DNA of 64,000 bases from an endosymbiont of Galathealinum brachiosum. GTDB taxonomy: Bacteria; Pseudomonadota; Gammaproteobacteria; SZUA-229. Location: contig QFXC01000013.1 of the NCBI GenBank assembly GCA_003349885.1, forward strand, positions 124,001 through 188,000, in the 5' to 3' direction. A program made the position numbers and the translations under genes. The notes under the pieces are model-generated. The model was not told where the DNA came from. It saw only the letters and a program-made list of their open reading frames with translations, and searched no databases. Shown one piece after another: positions 9,676-17,007 of the stretch. Each line of letters begins with the position of its first letter. Position 1 is the stretch's first letter.

Positions 9676-9844
9676 CATCACCCTGTCACTCCAATCGAAA
9701 TCACCACTGGACACGGCATACCAGAAAGCTTAGTTACATTATATAATCATCCCCTTATATAACCCCAACTAGGGGCTACATAAATAAGCTTAATTTGTAC
9801 CCTACCCTCGCTTGAGTCACACTCTTTCACCAAATTTTATAAGG

Positions 9845-9876
9845 TTTTTAGACTTGATCTCATAAAAGTCTAAAAA
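9845..9876 (+). promoter_or_regulatory. Leader hairpin upstream of PPi-phosphofructokinase
   Basis: TTTTTAGACTT (9845-9855) and AAGTCTAAAAA (9866-9876) form an 11-bp perfect stem with a 10-nt loop, ending 32 nt before the chosen ATG. Its 3' arm covers the A of an upstream in-frame ATG (9876). It lacks a following T-run, so a leader or stability structure is likelier than a terminator. Confidence 0.4.
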
Positions 9877-9908
9877 TGAACACAGAATTATTAACGAGGA
9901 AAATCATA

Positions 9909-11165
9909 ATGAGCGCTAAAAATGCATTTTACGCACAATCAGGTGGTGTAACAGCCGTAATCAACGCTTCAGCATGTGGCGTTATCGAGACAGCACGTAA
10001 GCACCCTGACAAAATAGGTAATGTATATGCTGGTCGTAACGGAATAATCGGCGCACTAGAAGAAGACTTAATTGATACAAGTCTTGAATCGTCAGACGAT
10101 ATCGCAGCACTAAAAAACACACCATCTGGTGGTTTTGGTTCTTGCCGCTTCAAGCTAAAAAGCCTGGAAGACAATAAAGCTGAATACGAACGTTTAATCG
10201 AAGTATTCAAAGCACACGATATTGGTTACTTCTTTTATAACGGTGGCGGTGACTCTGCTGACACATGTTATAAAGTATCTCAGTTATCTGAAAAAATGGG
10301 TTACCCAGTACAAGCTATTCACGTACCAAAAACTGTAGATAACGATTTACCAATTACTGATAACTGCCCAGGTTTTGGTTCAGTTGCTAAGTACATTGCA
10401 GTTTCTGCATTAGAAGCATCTTTCGATGTTCGCTCAATGGCAAAAACATCTACTAAGATTTTCGTTCTTGAAGTTATGGGTCGTCACGCAGGCTGGATTG
10501 CAGCTGCTGGTGGTTTAATTGAAGACGAAGGTATTCCAGTTGTTATTCTTTTCCCTGAAATTGAATTTGATCAGGATAAGTTCATGGCACAGGTTGATGC
10601 AAAAGTTAAAGAACACGGCTTCTGCACTATCGTTGTTTCTGAAGGCATTCATTACCCAGACGGTAAGTTCCTTGCAGAGCAAGGTACTCGTGATAACTTT
10701 GGTCACGCTCAACTAGGTGGCGCAGCTCCTGTTGTTGCTAACATGATTAAAGAAGCTTTAGGTTACAAATTCCACTGGGCAGTTGCTGATTACTTACAAC
10801 GCGCGGCTCGTCACTTAGCATCAGAGTCTGATGTTGAACAGGCATATGCATTAGGCGAAAAAGCAGTTGAGTTTGCAGTTGCAGGCGAAAACTCAATTAT
10901 GCCAACAGTTGATCGTATTTCTAACGATCCATACGAGTGGAAAATTGGTAAAGCGAATTTAGCCGATGTTGCTAACGTTGAGAAAATGATGCCAATGGAA
11001 TACATCACTGAAGATGGCTTCGGCATTACTCAAGCTTGTAAAGATTACCTGACTCCTTTAATTAAGGGTGAAGCGTATCCTGCTTACAAGGCAAACGGTT
11101 TGCCTGATTATGTAACACTTAAGTTACAGTCAGTTGACCAGAAACTCGAGAAATTCGAAGTTTAA
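9909..11165 (+). CDS. pfp: Pyrophosphate-dependent 6-phosphofructokinase
   Basis: A 418-residue phosphofructokinase. The GGGD motif (residues 112-115) and PKTVDND (140-146, with K141) are the PPi-type versions; ATP enzymes have GGDGS and PGTIDND. The MGRHAGW substrate motif is also present. The enzyme reversibly converts fructose 6-phosphate plus PPi to the bisphosphate. In sulfur oxidisers and methanotrophs it is thought to save energy in the Calvin or RuMP cycles, with released PPi used by a proton pyrophosphatase, and hppA lies just downstream. The start at 9909 has an AGGA site; an in-frame ATG at 9876 is less likely. Confidence 0.93.
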   Translation: MSAKNAFYAQSGGVTAVINASACGVIETARKHPDKIGNVYAGRNGIIGALEEDLIDTSLESSDDIAALKNTPSGGFGSCRFKLKSLEDNKAEYERLIEVFKAHDIGYFFYNGGGDSADTCYKVSQLSEKMGYPVQAIHVPKTVDNDLPITDNCPGFGSVAKYIAVSALEASFDVRSMAKTSTKIFVLEVMGRHAGWIAAAGGLIEDEGIPVVILFPEIEFDQDKFMAQVDAKVKEHGFCTIVVSEGIHYPDGKFLAEQGTRDNFGHAQLGGAAPVVANMIKEALGYKFHWAVADYLQRAARHLASESDVEQAYALGEKAVEFAVAGENSIMPTVDRISNDPYEWKIGKANLADVANVEKMMPMEYITEDGFGITQACKDYLTPLIKGEAYPAYKANGLPDYVTLKLQSVDQKLEKFEV

Positions 11166-11172
11166 AAAAAAC

Positions 11173-11208
11173 AAACCGGAGCTGGTGAAAACCTCCTCCG
11201 GTTTTTTT
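11173..11208 (+). terminator. Terminator after pfp
   Basis: AAACCGGAG (11173-11181) pairs with CTCCGGTTT (11196-11204) and is followed by a T-run. It sits 8 bp after the stop codon and separates pfp from the small gene that follows. Confidence 0.85.
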
Positions 11209-11245
11209 ATGTTTTTTAATAAGTAACTGAAACAGTAATTTTAAA

Positions 11246-11449
11246 ATGACTCTAGAAAAAGCCAGAGAAATGATTGCCGATCATGTAGCCATCGCAGGTG
11301 GTTACAATCAGACATCAACAAAAATTGTTTTGGGTGAATTACAAAATGATGTAGGCCAGGCGGCTGTTGATAGTATTATTCGTGAATTTGGTTTACAGGA
11401 ACTTTGGGGATTTGTACCCGGTACAAAATTCGAAAGGATGTATAAATAG
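11246..11449 (+). CDS. Small protein of unknown function between pfp and hppA
   Basis: A 67-residue soluble protein: helical N-terminus (T-L-E-K-A-R-E-M-I-A-D-H-V-A-I), then G-G-Y-N-Q and a second helix with regular hydrophobic spacing, ending F-E-R-M-Y-K. No signal, membrane segment or cysteine. It is not a shadow of another gene because the opposite strand and other frames are not coding here. The ribosome site is weak. I do not recognise a family. Being enclosed between two PPi-metabolism genes suggests, but does not show, a related role. Confidence 0.5.
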   Translation: MTLEKAREMIADHVAIAGGYNQTSTKIVLGELQNDVGQAAVDSIIREFGLQELWGFVPGTKFERMYK

Positions 11450-11784
11450 TTTTAATAATTATGCTACATAAAAAATTAAAATGATAAGAGTCAAGAATTA
11501 ACAGTAACTAATATATAAAATACTTTTGCACATATAAATAAAACTCGTTACAGATTGGAACAACTCTGGGTTGAAATTGATTAACATCAATATTCGGAAT
11601 TGGTTATAAAGCCTATAGTCAACCATCCGATTTTAATTGAGTAGTTACGGCTAACTTAAATGGATTTGCAAACTTAGCCCGATACTTTAAATGTGCAATT
11701 AAATATTTCCGATGAGCCAGATTAAGCTGCTTTAATATCTGACTCAAATAAATTTTTAACAATAATAAGTTGGGGGTTAGACCT
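11450..11784 (+). other. 335-bp non-coding leader region of hppA
   Basis: AT-rich sequence without a credible gene. It must contain the hppA promoter. Close to the gene, GAGCCAGAT (11714-11722) and ATCTGACTC (11737-11745) form a 9-bp stem with one mismatch, ending 39 nt before the ATG; this may be a leader structure. A strong GGGGG ribosome site is at about 11772-11776. Confidence 0.4.
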
Positions 11785-13827
11785 ATGTCCACTGGACTAT
11801 TAATCGCTTTAGTGTGTGCTTTTATCGGCATCGCTTATGGTGTTATTTCAATCTTCACAATTTTATCTAAACCTATGGGTAACGATAAAATGGTGGAAAT
11901 CGCTAATGCGGTTCAGGAAGGCGCTATCGCTTATCTGTCTCGCCAGTACACAACCATTGGTATGGTTGGCGGTGTATTATTCATCGCGATGGGCTTTGCT
12001 CTTGGCTGGTATTCAGCTATCGGTTTTGCTATCGGCGCAATACTATCAGGTGCTGCAGGTTACATCGGTATGCATGTGTCTGTTCGTTCTAACTCTCGTA
12101 CTGCTGAAGCAGCTAAAGAAGGCATTAACCCTGCTCTACAGGTTGCATTCAAAGGCGGTGCTATCACAGGTATGTTAGTGGTAGGTCTTGGTCTATTAGG
12201 TGTTGCAGGTTACTACACTATATTAACGGCTATGGGTGTTTCACAAGAAGAAGCATTACATGCATTAGTTGGTCTGGCATTTGGTGGCTCTTTAATCTCT
12301 ATCTTTGCTCGTTTAGGTGGCGGTATTTTCACTAAGGGTGCAGACGTAGGTGCTGACATCGTTGGTAAAGTTGAAGCCGGCATCCCTGAGGATGACCCAC
12401 GTAACCCAGCAACTATCGCTGATAACGTTGGTGATAATGTGGGTGACTGTGCAGGTATGGCAGCTGACCTGTTTGAAACATACGCAGTAACTATCATTGC
12501 AACTATGTTGTTAGGTGGTCTGGTAATGAGCGAAATCGGTGAGTTAGCAGTAACTTACCCATTAGTTCTAGGTGGTGTTTCTATCATCGGTTCTATTATC
12601 GGTACTTTCTTCGTGAAAACGTCTGACGGCGCAAAAATTATGAATGCGCTTTACAAGGGTACTATTGTTGCTGCTGTTTTCTCTGCGGTTGCATTCTACT
12701 TTGTAACTCAGGAAATGATGGCCGGTGTTTCATTAACACTAGATAGCGGTGCTGTTGTTGGTGCAACTGAATTCTATTATGCAGCACTGATTGGTCTTGC
12801 TCTAACGATTGCGATGATCGTAATCACTGAGTACTACACAGCGACTGAATATGCACCTGTTAAGAACATTGCTAAAGCTTCAACTACGGGTGACGGTACT
12901 AACGTTATCGCTGGTTTAGGTGTATCAATGAAATCAACAGCTATGCCTGTACTTTCAATCTGTGCATCTATCTGGGGCGCTTACGAGTTAGCCGGTTTAT
13001 ACGGTATCGCGATTGCGGCAACTTCAATGCTGTCTATGACAGGTATTATCGTTGCTCTTGACGCATACGGCCCTATTACGGATAACGCTGGTGGCATCGC
13101 TGAAATGGCTGAGCTTCCTGAAGATGTTCGTACAACTACAGATGCACTTGATGCGGTTGGTAACACAACTAAAGCGGTTACTAAAGGTTACGCGATCGGT
13201 TCTGCCGGTCTTGCAACATTAGTTCTGTTTGCTGATTACACTCACACATTAACGGCTAATGGCCAGTCTGCGGTATTCGATCTGTCTAACCATATGGTTA
13301 TTATCGGTCTGTTTATCGGTGGTCTGATTCCTTACTTATTCGGCGCTATGGCGATGGAAGCAGTAGGTCGTGCAGCGGGTGATATCGTAACTGAAGTACG
13401 TCGTCAGTTTAAAGAAAAACCAGGCATTATGGATTACTCTGAAAAGCCTGATTACTCTAAAGCGGTTGACCTGTTAACTAAAGCAGCTATTAAAGAAATG
13501 TTAATTCCTTCTTTATTGCCTGTAGCGGTTCCCATTATCGTTGGTCTGACTCTTGGTGCTGAAGCACTGGGTGGCGTACTGATTGGTACTATCGTTACTG
13601 GTTTATTCGTTGCGATCTCTATGACTACCGGTGGTGGTGCATGGGATAACGCGAAGAAATATATCGAAGATGGCAACCACGGTGGTAAAGGTTCTGATGC
13701 TCATAAAGCAGCGGTTACCGGTGACACTGTAGGCGACCCGTACAAAGATACAGCTGGCCCAGCGGTTAATCCTTTAATTAAGATTATGAACATTGTGGCA
13801 CTGTTGATTGTTCCTTTACTTGGCTAA
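11785..13827 (+). CDS. hppA: Membrane-bound proton-translocating pyrophosphatase, K+-independent type
   Basis: A 680-residue integral membrane protein with about 16 hydrophobic segments. The pyrophosphate-binding signature ([11 protein letters not shown] through D-N-V-G-D-N-V-G-D) is near residues 190-225, and the second acidic cluster ([11 protein letters not shown]) is near the C-terminus. The GNTTKA segment near residue 460 has lysine where K+-dependent enzymes have alanine, so this should be the K+-independent, proton-pumping class. It couples PPi hydrolysis, or synthesis in reverse, to proton movement. The start at 11785 has a GGGGG site. Codons are strongly biased to GGT, GCT and GTT, suggesting high expression. 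Confidence 0.96.
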   Translation: MSTGLLIALVCAFIGIAYGVISIFTILSKPMGNDKMVEIANAVQEGAIAYLSRQYTTIGMVGGVLFIAMGFALGWYSAIGFAIGAILSGAAGYIGMHVSVRSNSRTAEAAKEGINPALQVAFKGGAITGMLVVGLGLLGVAGYYTILTAMGVSQEEALHALVGLAFGGSLISIFARLGGGIFTKGADVGADIVGKVEAGIPEDDPRNPATIADNVGDNVGDCAGMAADLFETYAVTIIATMLLGGLVMSEIGELAVTYPLVLGGVSIIGSIIGTFFVKTSDGAKIMNALYKGTIVAAVFSAVAFYFVTQEMMAGVSLTLDSGAVVGATEFYYAALIGLALTIAMIVITEYYTATEYAPVKNIAKASTTGDGTNVIAGLGVSMKSTAMPVLSICASIWGAYELAGLYGIAIAATSMLSMTGIIVALDAYGPITDNAGGIAEMAELPEDVRTTTDALDAVGNTTKAVTKGYAIGSAGLATLVLFADYTHTLTANGQSAVFDLSNHMVIIGLFIGGLIPYLFGAMAMEAVGRAAGDIVTEVRRQFKEKPGIMDYSEKPDYSKAVDLLTKAAIKEMLIPSLLPVAVPIIVGLTLGAEALGGVLIGTIVTGLFVAISMTTGGGAWDNAKKYIEDGNHGGKGSDAHKAAVTGDTVGDPYKDTAGPAVNPLIKIMNIVALLIVPLLG

Positions 13828-13855
13828 GATTTTTTCTTAACCTGTAAAGACTAGA

Positions 13856-13900
13856 AGCGCGGCTTCCCCGATGATGAGTTGGGGAGCTGCGCTTTTTTTT
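13856..13900 (+). terminator. Terminator after hppA
   Basis: AGCGCGGCT-T-CCCC pairs with GGGGAGCTGCGCT with one bulged base and one G-U pair, followed by eight T. It starts 29 bp after the hppA stop. Confidence 0.88.
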
Positions 13901-14010
13901 GCATTTATTTAAAGTTTCAACAGTTGTTGTAATTGCAAACCTAAGCCTTAAGACGCACATGATTTCTGCAGTTTCGGACTGTAAGCGTATCTGCAAGCCC
14001 CTAACTTAAC

Positions 14011-14713
14011 GGGAATTAGAATTCTATGGTGTCGCTTGCTTAGCGAGTCACTTTCTTTTCTACAGCAAAAAGAAAGTAACCAAAGAAATGCCGCCCCGCT
14101 TAACCCATGCTTTTTTTAAAAAGCGAAATAAAAGTTCCTTCTTCATTCCCCATTTTTGTGGCTGCTGCGGAACTCACGAATTAAAAAACTAATTCGCTCA
14201 GACATCCTCGCAGAGAACCCCACAAAAATAACTCATTCATCAGCTTGTGTAATGGGGGAAATGAATCAAAAGAATAAAAGCACAAGCTGATTATGCTGGC
14301 TTGCTGTTAGCTACATACTGGATTTATTGTTATGTGTTCATAGTAGCTGGATTCCTACCTTCGTAGGAATGACGATATAGAATATTTTTCTTTTTAAAGA
14401 AAACTTTATATCGGTTTTGATTTACCCCCCTCTGGAGCTTGCCGAAAATTGTATACATATAAGGGCAAATTCACAGGGATGTGAATTTGAGTCCCGATAA
14501 GCCAGGACGGCTTACCGGGACGACCCGGCAACAGAGTAATGAACTGACCGGTTAAAACACTACTGGAAGCCTTCGGTACAATTTTCGGGAATTCTCATTA
14601 GCTTTTTAATGAGAACAAGCGAGTAAAGGGCGGCGTTCTTTTGCTTACTTTTCTTACGCTGTTGTAAGAAAAGTAAGTCGCCAGCGCGGCGACTAAGCAG
14701 AATTCATGTTCCC
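14011..14713. repeat. ~700-bp element with ~90-bp imperfect terminal inverted repeats
   Basis: The left end (14011 to about 14095) and the reverse complement of the right end (about 14628-14713) align without a gap and are about two-thirds identical, both beginning GGGAA, then GAATTCT, GTCGC, ACAGC and GCCGCCC in register. Each end also folds on itself: the right hairpin has a perfect 14-bp stem (CTTACTTTTCTTAC and its complement, loop GCTGTT, 14644-14677). Inside are further inverted pairs: ATCAGCTTGTG (14239-14249) with its complement at 14281-14291; a hairpin around TTCCTACCTTCGTAGGAA (about 14352-14369); CAAATTCACA/TGTGAATTTG (about 14466-14489); and a CCGATAAGCC/GGCTTACCGG-type pair near 14495-14520. 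No open frame of note. It looks like a non-autonomous mobile or palindromic repeat element and fills most of the 1.06-kb gap after hppA. Confidence 0.55.
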
Positions 14714-14886
14714 ATGAAAATTAGAGCGAGTAATTCTCCATCAGATGTCACCACAAAAACCACATCCCTATAAAACCAGAGGCTTGCAAACAAACTAACA
14801 ACCAAAACCAATACGACAACCGGTATCTAAAGAAACCCACCATCTGCTAAAATTTATATATAAATGACAACACAAGGAGAGCTCAA

Positions 14887-15090
14887 ATGGCACATATTCA
14901 AATAGCCCCGGATGTTGAATTCAAACTGGATATAAACCTGGATGACATCACTAAGAACTCCAGAGACTACAATGTACAGCAACACAAAGCTGAAATTTAT
15001 GCCAACTTTGAAGCGCGACTAAAAAAAGCATTTCCTGAAGGTTATAAAATTAACAGCTTTGATTTTGGACTGGATTCTAACTGGCACTAA
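14887..15090 (+). CDS. Small protein of unknown function
   Basis: A 67-residue soluble acidic protein with a good AAGGAGAG ribosome site. It starts with beta-like A-H-I-Q-I-A-P-D-V-E-F-K-L-D-I, then has a helical Y-A-N-F-E-A-R-L-K-K-A-F and an F-D-F-G-L-D end. No signal peptide, membrane segment or cysteine. It is followed 15 bp later by a terminator, so it forms its own transcript. No family recognised. Confidence 0.6.
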   Translation: MAHIQIAPDVEFKLDINLDDITKNSRDYNVQQHKAEIYANFEARLKKAFPEGYKINSFDFGLDSNWH

Positions 15091-15105
15091 ACACAGCCAC
15101 ACTCC

Positions 15106-15140
15106 CCTGCAGGCTTAAACCTTAACAGGCAGGTTTTTTT
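15106..15140 (+). terminator. Terminator after the 67-residue gene
   Basis: Two alternative short stems (CCTGC/GCAGG or AAACCT/AGGTTT) run straight into seven T. Position just after the stop codon supports termination. Confidence 0.6.
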
Positions 15141-15221
15141 GTGTCTCACCCTTTATCTGCCCTACAATTACCCACTGAATAACGCTATAATCCCCACCCC
15201 GAGATTCAACAGCGAACCAGC

Positions 15222-15851
15222 ATGTCAACAAAGCACACACCCACAGAAATAAAACTCCATCAGAAATCACAATTACTTGAAATTAGTTTTGCTGAAGGCG
15301 AAAACTTCAAATTACCCAGCGAATATCTGCGCACACATGCCAAATCAGCAGAAATTGAAACATCAGAAAAACCCGTTTTTGGCAAAGCCGATATCAAGCT
15401 GGAAAAAATTGAACCTCAGGGTAACTATGCTCTTCGTCTTTATTTCGACGATGGTTACGACTCCGGTATTTTCTCCTGGGATACATTTCATGAGCTGGGA
15501 ACTGACTACGATGCCAATTGGGCTCAATATCTAACCAAACTGGATAAGTATGGCCTGAAGCGTGAACCTGCTAACAAAGCAGCTGAAGGACAGGCAACTA
15601 TCCGCCTTATGTACTTCATGACCAATATGCTTAAGGTCACACGTAAAGAAACTGAAGAACTACCTTTACCCGGCAGTATTCGAGATATTGAAAAACTACT
15701 TAAATTGCTACGTATGCGTGGTGAACACTGGGAACGCATGTTTGCAGAAGATGCTGTACAAATTACGGTTAACAAACAATTTGCAGAGCTGTTTACCAAA
15801 CTGGAAGACGGTGATGAAGTTGCATTTGTTCCGGTTTCAAAAGATATTTAA
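15222..15851 (+). CDS. DUF971 domain fused to a MoaD-like beta-grasp domain
   Basis: A 209-residue cytoplasmic protein in two parts. Residues about 5-115 match the DUF971 (gamma-butyrobetaine hydroxylase N-terminal-like) pattern: P-T-E-I-K-L-H, L-P-S-E-Y-L-R, then N-Y-A-L-R-L-Y-F-D-D-G-Y-D-S-G-I-F-S-W and H-E-L-G. Residues about 125-209 read like a MoaD/ThiS ubiquitin-like sulfur carrier: I-R-L-M-Y-F start, I-x-D-I-E-K-L-L, V-N-K-Q-F-A-E-L, and L-E-D-G-D-E-V-A-F-V-P-V-S. It ends V-S-K-D-I instead of the Gly-Gly tail needed for thiocarboxylate formation, so it may be a non-catalytic fold. DUF971 proteins are often linked to Fe-S or sulfur metabolism, and aprBA follows. The domain calls are pattern-based. 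Confidence 0.65.
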   Translation: MSTKHTPTEIKLHQKSQLLEISFAEGENFKLPSEYLRTHAKSAEIETSEKPVFGKADIKLEKIEPQGNYALRLYFDDGYDSGIFSWDTFHELGTDYDANWAQYLTKLDKYGLKREPANKAAEGQATIRLMYFMTNMLKVTRKETEELPLPGSIRDIEKLLKLLRMRGEHWERMFAEDAVQITVNKQFAELFTKLEDGDEVAFVPVSKDI

Positions 15852-16043
15852 AGCTTTCTATACTAAGCCTGTATCAGGCGTACCATTCGCCAGCTCAAAC
15901 TATCCCCGACAAAATAACCTGACTAAAAATCTGGCGACAGGACACAACAATTCAAATAGCCTGCAAAAATACAATTAACTTTTAAAAGTTGACTAATTTA
16001 GTAGGTTTTATATTAATTTCTAAATAAGAATTCACTTATATTT

Positions 16044-16072
16044 GATAGTTATCAATGCACAAGATAACTATC
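16044..16072. other. Perfect 10-bp inverted repeat
   Basis: GATAGTTATC (16044-16053) and GATAACTATC (16063-16072) with a 9-nt loop, followed by TGTTTTAT. AT-rich for a terminator and 190 bp after the preceding stop. It may be an operator or a weak terminator. Confidence 0.4.
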
Positions 16073-16189
16073 TGTTTTATAAATGCTTTTCGCAATTATA
16101 CAGAGGGCTTAAATCTTTATAAAAGTTGAATAAAAATTACTTATCTGGGTAAAGATAATTGTGTTTGTGTTTTGCCACTAAAGGGATTA

Positions 16190-16366
16190 ATGTTCAATCC
16201 CCGAAAGGGCGACTAACCGGAATTTCAGTACTTTGCCCTGTCCTGTACTGAAGGCGTAAAAAGCTTTTTTAAAAGCTAATTACATCCGGGGAAATGGAGC
16301 TTCCAAACGAATTCTGGCCGGTAAGCCAGCCTGACGGATCCGACAAACAGGGTGGCCTAACCGGCC
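16190..16366. other. Cluster of four hairpins upstream of aprB
   Basis: In the 631-bp gap before aprB, four inverted repeats follow one another: GGGATT/AATCCC (about 16190-16202); TTCAGTAC/GTACTGAA (about 16226-16254); AGCTTTT/AAAAGCT (16262-16277); and a long imperfect arm pair beginning GGCCGGT (16316-16333) and ending ACCGGCC (16348-16366), enclosing the palindrome CGGATCCG. This could be a palindromic repeat element or a structured RNA. No reading frame inside is convincing. Confidence 0.45.
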
Positions 16367-16446
16367 TAATAAATCTGTGAATGTTTTTGATGAGATTTTG
16401 TTTTAGATTTTTAATACAACTTTGATTCAGACGTATTTGCAAAAAA

Positions 16447-16458
16447 TGTAATATTACA
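16447..16458. promoter_or_regulatory. Palindrome TGTAATATTACA before aprB
   Basis: A perfect 12-bp palindrome ending 24 nt before the aprB ATG, just upstream of its AAGGAG ribosome site. Possible operator, or chance in AT-rich DNA. Confidence 0.3.
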
Positions 16459-16482
16459 ATAAACCAGCAAAGGAGCATACGA

Positions 16483-16956
16483 ATGCCAACTTTCGTACGT
16501 ACTGAAAAATGTGATGGATGCAAAGGTCAAGATAAGACTGCTTGCATGTACATCTGCCCACATGACTTAATGAAGCTAGACAAAGACGGTTCTGACACTG
16601 GTCACGCTATGAAGTCATATAACCAAGAGCCAGAGCAATGTTGGGAATGTTATTCCTGCGTTAAGATCTGCCCACAAAATGCAATCGAATGTCGTCACTA
16701 TGCTGACGTAGTTCCATTGGGCGGTTCTGTACAGCCTCTACGTGGTACTGACTCTATTATGTGGACTATCAAGTTCCGTAACGGCACTATGAAGCGTTTC
16801 AAATTCCCAATCCGTACGACTCCTGAAGGTTCTATCGATCCTTATGCAGGTAAGCCAGAAGCAGACATGGCTAACATTGAGAAGCCTGGCTTCTTCAACC
16901 ATGACGAGCTAAAAGGTTACCGTTCAGGCGATCCTAGCGAATTAATCTGCAAGTAA
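16483..16956 (+). CDS. aprB: Adenylylsulfate (APS) reductase beta subunit
   Basis: A 157-residue ferredoxin-like protein. Eight cysteines for two [4Fe-4S] clusters are visible: C10, C13, C21, C25 and C53, C56, C59, C63, in the AprB arrangement (C-D-G-C-K-G and C-W-E-C-Y-S-C-V-K-I-C-P). The C-terminal half wraps onto AprA in known structures. AprBA in sulfur oxidisers works in reverse, forming APS from sulfite plus AMP. It has a strong AAGGAG ribosome site and precedes aprA by 51 bp. Codon bias resembles that of a highly expressed gene. Confidence 0.97.
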   Translation: MPTFVRTEKCDGCKGQDKTACMYICPHDLMKLDKDGSDTGHAMKSYNQEPEQCWECYSCVKICPQNAIECRHYADVVPLGGSVQPLRGTDSIMWTIKFRNGTMKRFKFPIRTTPEGSIDPYAGKPEADMANIEKPGFFNHDELKGYRSGDPSELICK

Positions 16957-17007
16957 TTGCCGGTTTTTAAATAATTAATAAATATAGATATTTCAGAGGA
17001 ACATATA

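Noticed and set aside
9549..9746. Open frame of 65 codons on plus
   Set aside because: Covers a partial repeat hairpin and has no ribosome site.
13784..13996. Minus-strand open frame of 70 codons at the hppA end
   Set aside because: Overlaps the hppA terminus and its terminator in antisense.
15688..15978. Open frame of 96 codons overlapping the DUF971-MoaD gene
   Set aside because: Most of it is another frame of that gene and the rest is intergenic sequence.
16269..16523. Open frame of 84 codons on minus upstream of aprB
   Set aside because: Crosses the hairpin cluster and the start of aprB in antisense; composition is not protein-like.
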